Assembly: GCA_000421085.1 (NCBI GenBank)
Contig: ATWE01000004.1
Location: forward strand, 111,218 to 175,217
DNA from: Ensifer sp. USDA 6670
Lineage (GTDB): Bacteria > Pseudomonadota > Alphaproteobacteria > Rhizobiales > Rhizobiaceae
Direction: 5' to 3'
Length of the DNA stretch: 64,000 nucleotides
Shown here: piece by piece, positions 59,022 through 64,000 of the stretch
Layout of the letters: each line of letters opens with the position of its first letter
Numbering within the stretch: the first letter of the stretch is position 1
Translations under genes and position numbers: made by a program
The notes under the pieces: model-generated
Seen by the model: only the letters and a program-made list of their open reading frames with translations
The model's database searches: none
What the model was told of the DNA's origin: nothing

Positions 59022-60335
59022 ATGAGCAGCCTGAGCGCAAGGCTGGCGCTTTCCGGCTATCGCTGGCTCGGAACGGCCGTCTATCCCTTCTTCTGGTCTT
59101 ATCTTGCGCTCCGCGCGGCGAAGGGCAAGGAGGACCCGGCACGCCGGCGCGAACGCTACGGCTATGCCAGTGCGCCCCGTCCCCAGGGGCCTCTCGTCTG
59201 GTTCCACGCCGCCAGTGTCGGAGAGACGAATGCAGTCACTCCGCTGATCAAGGAGATCCGTCGCCGCGGCATTGCGGTGGTGCTGACCACCGGTACGACG
59301 ACCTCGGCGCGGGTCGCTGCAGAGCGATTGGGCTCGGCCGTCGTGCACCAGTATGTGCCGCTCGATTTCAAGCCGGCGGTGAGCCGTTTCCTGGAGTACT
59401 GGCAGCCGGATCTGGCGATCATCGCCGAATCGGAGATCTGGCCGATGACGATCATCGAGCTCGGCAGACGCCATATTCCGCAGGTTCTGGTCAATGGCCG
59501 TCTTTCCGACCGCACCTTCGCCCGATGGAGGCGCCGGCCGTCGCTTGCCGATGCTCTCTTCGAAAATCTCGCGCTCGTCATCGCTCAGTCCGATGTCGAT
59601 GCGGAGCGTTTCCGCACGCTCGGCGCGCTCCCGGTCACCGTCTCCGGCAACCTCAAGGTGGACAACGAGGCGCCGCCGCACGACCCCCGGGACCTGCGCG
59701 AATACCGCCAGCAGATCGGTGCACGAAAGACCTGGGCCGCGATCTCGACCTTCGAGGGTGAGGAGAATGCGGCCGGGACCGTTCACCAGGCGCTGAAGGA
59801 GAGAACCGGCCTGCTGACGATCATCGTTCCTCGCCATCCGGAGCGTTGCGACGCGATCGAGGCTGCCCTGGTCGCAAAGGGTTTGAGGGTCGCGCGCCGC
59901 ACGCGCGGCGATCCGGTCACACCGGAAGTCGACATTCTGCTCGGCGACACGATCGGCGAGATGGGGCTCTATCTGAGGCTGACGGAAGTCGCCTTCGTCG
60001 GACGTTCGCTTTTCGCCGAAGGCGGCCAGAACCCGCTCGAGCCGGCAATGCTCGGCTGCGCGGTGCTTTCGGGTGGGAATGTGCAGAATTTCCGCGAGAC
60101 CTACCAGATGCTCGCCAAGAACGGCAGCGCCAAGATCGTGCGCGACACCGAGATGCTCGCCAAGGGCGTCAACTACCTGCTCGCCAACGACGACATGCGT
60201 CGCTCGATGATCGACGCCGGACTGGAAAGCGTGCAACAGATGCGGGGCGCGCTGACGGCGACGATGAAGGGGCTCGATCCCTACATCAACCCCCTGGTGG
60301 TGAAGGCGCGGCTGGAGCCGCGCACTGAAGCCTGA
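59022..60335 (+). CDS. waaA: 3-deoxy-D-manno-octulosonic acid (Kdo) transferase
   Basis: GT30 family, 437 residues, adding Kdo from CMP-Kdo to lipid IVA at the inner membrane. An N-terminal membrane anchor (YRWLGTAVYPFFWSYLALR) is followed by LVWFHAASVGETNAVTPLI (acceptor site with catalytic Glu), the nucleotide part AISTFEGEENAAGTVH, and AFVGRSLFAEGGQNPLEPA near the end. Also written kdtA. It is followed by a HAD gene and lpxK. Confidence 0.96.
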   Translation: MSSLSARLALSGYRWLGTAVYPFFWSYLALRAAKGKEDPARRRERYGYASAPRPQGPLVWFHAASVGETNAVTPLIKEIRRRGIAVVLTTGTTTSARVAAERLGSAVVHQYVPLDFKPAVSRFLEYWQPDLAIIAESEIWPMTIIELGRRHIPQVLVNGRLSDRTFARWRRRPSLADALFENLALVIAQSDVDAERFRTLGALPVTVSGNLKVDNEAPPHDPRDLREYRQQIGARKTWAAISTFEGEENAAGTVHQALKERTGLLTIIVPRHPERCDAIEAALVAKGLRVARRTRGDPVTPEVDILLGDTIGEMGLYLRLTEVAFVGRSLFAEGGQNPLEPAMLGCAVLSGGNVQNFRETYQMLAKNGSAKIVRDTEMLAKGVNYLLANDDMRRSMIDAGLESVQQMRGALTATMKGLDPYINPLVVKARLEPRTEA

Positions 60336-60357
60336 AGCCTCTATTCTGGAAGGAACC

Positions 60358-61068
60358 ATGCCCGCAACGAAACCGATCGCCGGCATATTGTTCGACAAGG
60401 ACGGCACTCTACTCGATTACGTGAAGAGTTGGGTGCCGGTGAACTACGAGCTGGCGCGGATCGCCGCCAAGGGCAACGAGAGCCTCGCGCGCGTCCTCCT
60501 TCAGGCCGGCGGGATGGATCCGGACACCGGACATGTCGTTCCCGACAGCCTGCTCGCGGCCGGCAATACGGTAGAGATCGCCACCGGCATGGTCGGCGCC
60601 GGCGCGCCGTTTACCGTGGAAGAATTGACGGCGCTGTTCGACGGGCTCTTTGCACAATCTGCGCATTATGCCGTGCCCGTGACCGATCTCGCGTCCTTTT
60701 TTGCCGGGCTGCACGCGAAAGGTTACCGGCTCGGCGTCGCCTCGAGCGACAACGAGCGGTCGATCCGGGAGACCGCCAAACGCTTCGGCTTCGAGAGCTA
60801 CCTGCATTACGTCGCCGGCTACGACAGCGGCTTTGGGACAAAGCCGGAGCCCGGCATGGTGCTCGGGTTTTGCGCCGCGACGGGGCTTGCACCCGACGAG
60901 GTGGCCGTGGTCGGCGACAACAATCACGACATGCATATGGGCCGCAGCGCCGGCGTCGGCATGACGGTCGCCGTTTTGACCGGCACCGGGTCGCGCCAGT
61001 CGCTTGCCGCGGCATGCGACCACTGCCTCGCGGATATCACCGAGCTGGAAGCGGTGCTCACGAACTGA
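60358..61068 (+). CDS. HAD-family hydrolase (phosphoglycolate phosphatase-like)
   Basis: 236 residues. Motif I FDKDGTLLDYVKSW, motif II GVASSDNERSIRE, motif III VVGDNNHDMHMGRSAGVG. A Gph/CbbZ-like cap is present. It lies 22 bases after waaA and may act on a Kdo- or lipid-related phosphate, or on phosphoglycolate, which would feed the GlcDEF glycolate pathway; either is inference. The next gene is lpxK after 140 bases. Confidence 0.9.
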   Translation: MPATKPIAGILFDKDGTLLDYVKSWVPVNYELARIAAKGNESLARVLLQAGGMDPDTGHVVPDSLLAAGNTVEIATGMVGAGAPFTVEELTALFDGLFAQSAHYAVPVTDLASFFAGLHAKGYRLGVASSDNERSIRETAKRFGFESYLHYVAGYDSGFGTKPEPGMVLGFCAATGLAPDEVAVVGDNNHDMHMGRSAGVGMTVAVLTGTGSRQSLAAACDHCLADITELEAVLTN

Positions 61069-61208
61069 TCGGCTTGCCTTTTTCTCCGTTCTGACGTTCT
61101 TTGTCGCCGGTCACACCGCTCACGGCCGATGCCCGCGGCGGAAAATTCTGGATTTGCCCTTCCTGTCCTCAACGTGCAGGAGCGGCCGCACGGATATTGC
61201 GGATAAAG

Positions 61209-62255
61209 ATGGTTTCAGAAGCGCCCCCGTTCTGGTGGACCAAGGCCGACTGGCGCGCCTATGCTCTTTGGCCCTTTTCCTGGGTCTACGGCCGTGCCGC
61301 CGGGATGCGCATGGACCGGGCGCGCCGGGCGACCTCCGCCGTACCGCTGATCTGCATCGGCAACTTCACCGTCGGCGGAGCCGGAAAGACGCCGACGGCG
61401 ATCGCAATCGCGCGTGCCGCCAGGGCACGGGGTTTGAAGCCCGCTTTCCTGAGCCGCGGCTATGGTGGGTCGCTGGACGTCACGACCGTGGTCGACCCCG
61501 AGCACCATCGCGCGCGCGACGTCGGTGACGAGCCGCTGCTGCTTGCCCGCGAGGCCCTCACCGTGGTCTGCCGGCGCAGGGTGGACGGCGCACGCAAGCT
61601 TGCCGCGGAAGGTGCCGACATCATCATCATGGATGACGGATTTCAGAGCGCCCGGCTCGTCTTCGATTTCGCCCTTCTCGTGGTCGATTCCGGCCGCGGT
61701 ATCGGCAACGGCCATCTCGTGCCTTCCGGCCCGGTTCGGGCACCGATCGGCAATCAGCTGCGCCACGCTACCGCTCTGCTGAAGCTCGGTCGCGGCGCGG
61801 CGGCCGATCCCCTCGTCCGCCGGGCGGCGCGGGCCGGCAAGCCCGTCTATGTGGCCGAAACGGTGCGCACGGATGCGGGGCCGCTCGACGGCGTCAAGGT
61901 CCTAGCCTGGGCCGGAATCGCCGATCCGGAGAAGTTCTTCAGGACCGTTCGCGAGACCGGCGCGGTCATCGAAGAGACCCGGAGCTTCCCGGATCACCAC
62001 CATTTCTCCGAGGATGAGATTGCCGACCTCATCGACCGCGCCGCAAGCCAGGGCTACACGCTGGTGACCACGGCCAAGGACATGGTCCGTCTGGAGCCCG
62101 GCCACGGACGGGCAGGGGAACTGGCGGCAAAGAGCCGCGTCATCGAGATTGAAGTGCGCTTCGATGATCCGGCAGCGCCGGGAAAGATCATCGACGCGGC
62201 ACTTGCCTCCGCCCGCGCACGCCGATTGCGGGAGCGCAAGCCCGGTTCGTTGTGA
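61209..62255 (+). CDS. lpxK: Tetraacyldisaccharide 4'-kinase LpxK
   Basis: Phosphorylates the 4' position of tetraacyldisaccharide-1-phosphate to give lipid IVA, upstream of the WaaA step. 348 residues. [21 protein letters not shown] is the membrane-facing start, [13 protein letters not shown] (51-63) the Walker A, and [10 protein letters not shown] the catalytic stretch. ATG 61209 begins the family N-terminus; an in-frame ATG at 61101 gives unconserved residues. Confidence 0.95.
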   Translation: MVSEAPPFWWTKADWRAYALWPFSWVYGRAAGMRMDRARRATSAVPLICIGNFTVGGAGKTPTAIAIARAARARGLKPAFLSRGYGGSLDVTTVVDPEHHRARDVGDEPLLLAREALTVVCRRRVDGARKLAAEGADIIIMDDGFQSARLVFDFALLVVDSGRGIGNGHLVPSGPVRAPIGNQLRHATALLKLGRGAAADPLVRRAARAGKPVYVAETVRTDAGPLDGVKVLAWAGIADPEKFFRTVRETGAVIEETRSFPDHHHFSEDEIADLIDRAASQGYTLVTTAKDMVRLEPGHGRAGELAAKSRVIEIEVRFDDPAAPGKIIDAALASARARRLRERKPGSL

Positions 62256-62496
62256 GCTTCCAATAGGTCGTCCATTCGGTTTCGACCGGGAAGGCTGAGG
62301 TCGCAAAGCTTCAGTGATTCTCGGGTACCGAACAAACATCCATGAGAATGCCCTTCCTGCCCGCGCAGCCGAACGGTAATCATCCATAGTATCGGATCGG
62401 GCGAAGGGGCCGAGACGGGACGCCACCGGAAAGACCCTGCTAACACCACCCCTGCCGCATCATCCGCCCTTCGCCCAGGGCGGGCCGACGCTTTGA
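62256..62496. other. Degenerate region between lpxK and the truncated MFS gene
   Basis: About 240 bases with no gene. It lies where the rest of the truncated MFS gene would be expected on the minus strand, but I can find no recognisable transporter sequence in any frame. No hairpin terminator for lpxK is obvious. Confidence 0.4.
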
Positions 62497-62856
62497 TTAC
62501 TGCAAAGAGCTGGGCAATACGCCACCTAAAAATGGGATAAGCATGACGTGAGCAATGGCGAAGGCGAGCCATGAATGCGCCCCCCATACAAGCCCGTATC
62601 CGACCGACACCAGACTGCATGCAATAAGCAAGAGCTGCGATCTGTTGCCCCAGCGATCAGAGGCAAATCCCATCGCCAAGGATGCTGCCACGGAAATGAT
62701 CGAGCTTGCAAAGACGATTACCGCATATTCGGACGGAGTGACCTTAAAAATCTCGATCCCGACGATCGCCTGGTAGGGCATTATCATCGCCACGACCAAC
62801 CCTGATACAAAAAGTGCCAGCGCGGTCAATTTCTCAGAAGTCACGCACTTCCCCAC
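62497..62856 (-). pseudogene. Truncated MFS transporter (SetA-like sugar efflux family), N-terminal fragment
   Basis: 119 residues covering about four membrane segments: LTALALFVSGLVVAMIMPYQAIVGIEIF, ASSIISVAASLAMGFASDRWGNRSQLLLIA and VMLIPFLGGVLPSSLQ before a stop. SDRWGNRSQLL is MFS motif A. Full-length relatives have about 400 residues and 12 segments, so two-thirds is missing. It is convergent with lpxK. A short functional protein is unlikely. Confidence 0.7.
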
Positions 62857-62889
62857 GGAAAACCGTTACAGGCTTTTCCTGGAAGTGCG

Positions 62890-63120
62890 TCAAGGCCGGC
62901 CCGGCAAAACGCCGGCGCGCCGGTCCGCCTCGAGCGAGGCGGCAGCATCGACGTAAGCTTCCTGGCGGGCGACACTCCAGTATCGCAGTTCATCGACCGG
63001 AACGGGCTTGCCCGTAACGGCACAGATCACGTGCGAGCCGGCAAGTACGACTTGGAAGTCTCCGTCGAGATAGCGGATCTTCGCCTCCCGGGAGGAGCTT
63101 CCTTCAAAACGGTTCATCAT
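62890..63120 (-). CDS. DUF2093 family protein
   Basis: 76 residues. AKIRYLDGDFQVVLAGSHVICAVTGKPVPVDELRYWSVARQEAYVDAAAS is the DUF2093 pattern, with small-domain features similar to a stripped zinc ribbon or SH3-like fold. Function unknown. It starts with tandem ATG codons at 63120 and 63117, and lies directly after mutL on the same strand, as it does in other Rhizobiales. Confidence 0.88.
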   Translation of the reverse strand: MMNRFEGSSSREAKIRYLDGDFQVVLAGSHVICAVTGKPVPVDELRYWSVARQEAYVDAAASLEADRRAGVLPGRP

Positions 63121-63212
63121 GCCTGAACGGGCCTCGTCTCTCGTGAACGTCCTGATCTATCGTGGCGCTCTGCAAAAAACCAGCGGTTTCGGAAGATGGT
63201 TCCGGCAGGTTC

Positions 63213-64000
63213 TCAACTCCGGCCGAAAAGCCGCTCGATGTCGGCGAGCTTGAGTTCGATATAGGTCGGCCGGCCGTGGTTGCACTGGCCGGAGCCAGGC
63301 GTCGCCTCCATCTGGCGAAGCAGGGCATTCATCTCCTCGGTGCGAAGGCGGCGGCCGGAGCGTACGGAGCCGTGACAGGCCATGGTGGCGGCCAGATATT
63401 CGAGCCGCCCGGCAAGCCCGCTCGCCGTGTCCCACTCCGCGAGCTCGTCGGCAAGCTGCCGCACCAGCCCGGCGGCGTCCATCTCACCGAGCATCGCCGG
63501 CGTTTCGCGGACGGCGATCGCCGCGGGGCCGAAGCGCTCGATGGCCAGTCCGAGGCGCGTGAACTCCTGCGCATGCGCCATCAGCCGATCGCAATCCTCT
63601 TCCGGCAGGTCGACGATCTCGGGGATCAGCAGCGCCTGCGCGGGTACCGGGCGGGCGTGGAGCGCCGTTCGCATCGTCTCGAAGACGAGACGCTCATGGG
63701 CGGCGTGCTGGTCGACGATCACGAGCCCGTCGCCGGTCTGGGCGACGATATAGTTTTCGTGAAGCTGGGCGCGGGCGGCGCCGAGCGGGAAGGAGTCCGC
63801 CTGTCCGTCGGTGGCCCGCATCGCCTCGACGGCGGCGGCAGCGCTGCGGGCCGATGGCTGGGCGAAATCAGAGAAGGCCGCCTGGGGTGCTTCCGCGAAA
63901 CCGCGCGCGGCCTCAGCAAAGCGCAGCGGCCGATAGGGCGAGGCGGCTGCACTCCAGGGTTCCTGTGGCCTTTGCTGGTCTGCCCGGTGGAACTCGGGGC
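63213..64000 (-). CDS. mutL: DNA mismatch repair protein MutL, C-terminal part
   Basis: The frame is open to the right edge. The residues beyond the edge (N-terminal GHKL ATPase) are not in the window. What is seen is the Pro/Ala-rich linker (about the first 60 residues from the edge) and the dimerisation/endonuclease domain with [12 protein letters not shown], the DQHAx2Ex4E metal motif, ATMACHGSV and [20 protein letters not shown] at the end. The intact motif indicates a nicking MutL, as in bacteria without MutH. DUF2093 follows. Confidence 0.94.
   Translation of the reverse strand, partial: PEFHRADQQRPQEPWSAAASPYRPLRFAEAARGFAEAPQAAFSDFAQPSARSAAAAVEAMRATDGQADSFPLGAARAQLHENYIVAQTGDGLVIVDQHAAHERLVFETMRTALHARPVPAQALLIPEIVDLPEEDCDRLMAHAQEFTRLGLAIERFGPAAIAVRETPAMLGEMDAAGLVRQLADELAEWDTASGLAGRLEYLAATMACHGSVRSGRRLRTEEMNALLRQMEATPGSGQCNHGRPTYIELKLADIERLFGRS

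Overview
This 64 kb window looks like ordinary chromosomal backbone from an alphaproteobacterium of the Sinorhizobium/Ensifer group (Rhizobiales). The evidence is high GC with GC-rich third positions; a groES-groEL operon behind a CIRCE element; a short HisG paired with HisZ; the oxyR-katA divergon; and rhizobial intergenic palindromes (a RIME-type element and a CTAG-bounded element). It also has families typical of the order: DUF3422, DUF4170, DUF2093, DUF1127 and paired YkuD L,D-transpeptidases. I see no prophage, complete insertion sequence, CRISPR array, plasmid replication gene or rRNA. One tRNA is present (Gln, anticodon CTG).

Layout. 1-1.4 kb: the 3' part of a carboxymuconolactone decarboxylase/cupin fusion, then tRNA-Gln on the minus strand. 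1.6-4.4 kb: ppx-like phosphatase, rlmE and a glyoxalase-fold protein, co-oriented. 4.5-10.3 kb: a 14-TM drug efflux permease, a Tat-exported metallo-hydrolase, guaB, a MAPEG protein and a Tat-exported dienelactone hydrolase. 10.3-14.6 kb: oxyR/katA, a second LysR regulator and a DUF1127 gene flanked by RNA hairpins. 14.6-20.1 kb, minus strand: DUF937 protein, gshA, rsmE, a Pit phosphate transporter and a Nudix hydrolase. 20.3-27.9 kb: a GntR regulator with palindromic tandem repeats behind it, DUF3422 protein, and a LysR gene divergent from glcDEF (glycolate oxidase). 27.9-33.4 kb: a RIME-type element, two L,D-transpeptidases, tag, an NCS1 permease, a DUF305 protein and a PAS-like protein.

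33.6-39.1 kb: hisS-hisZ-hisG, a glutathione transferase and a ferredoxin reductase. 39.2-43.7 kb: groEL/groES and a ChrB-like/ChrA chromate efflux pair. 43.9-50.2 kb: a HAD phosphatase, ribF, ileS, a lipoprotein and a GNAT acetyltransferase. 50.3-56.3 kb: tadA, rluB-type synthase, rsmD, a patatin phospholipase, a decayed vapBC module and a KefB-type K+/H+ antiporter. 56.5-64 kb: pmbA, cysQ, DUF4170, waaA, a HAD phosphatase, lpxK (a lipid A/Kdo block), a truncated MFS gene, DUF2093 and the C-terminal part of mutL.

Genes that work together: oxyR/katA/gshA (peroxide and thiol defence), glcDEF (glycolate to glyoxylate), hisS/hisZ/hisG (histidine supply and charging), groES/groEL (HrcA-controlled chaperonin), and waaA/lpxK with cysQ nearby (lipid A-Kdo assembly). 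I did not find a convincing new multi-gene system. The most unusual signals are non-coding. A CTAG-bounded repeat occurs three times, and each copy supplies the TAG stop of the gene before it. Two 21-bp GTGGT-N11-(A/T)CCAC dyads lie at the GntR/DUF3422 and LysR/glcD promoters. A vapB frameshift sits beside a vapC stub, and CG-palindromic tandem repeats follow the GntR gene.
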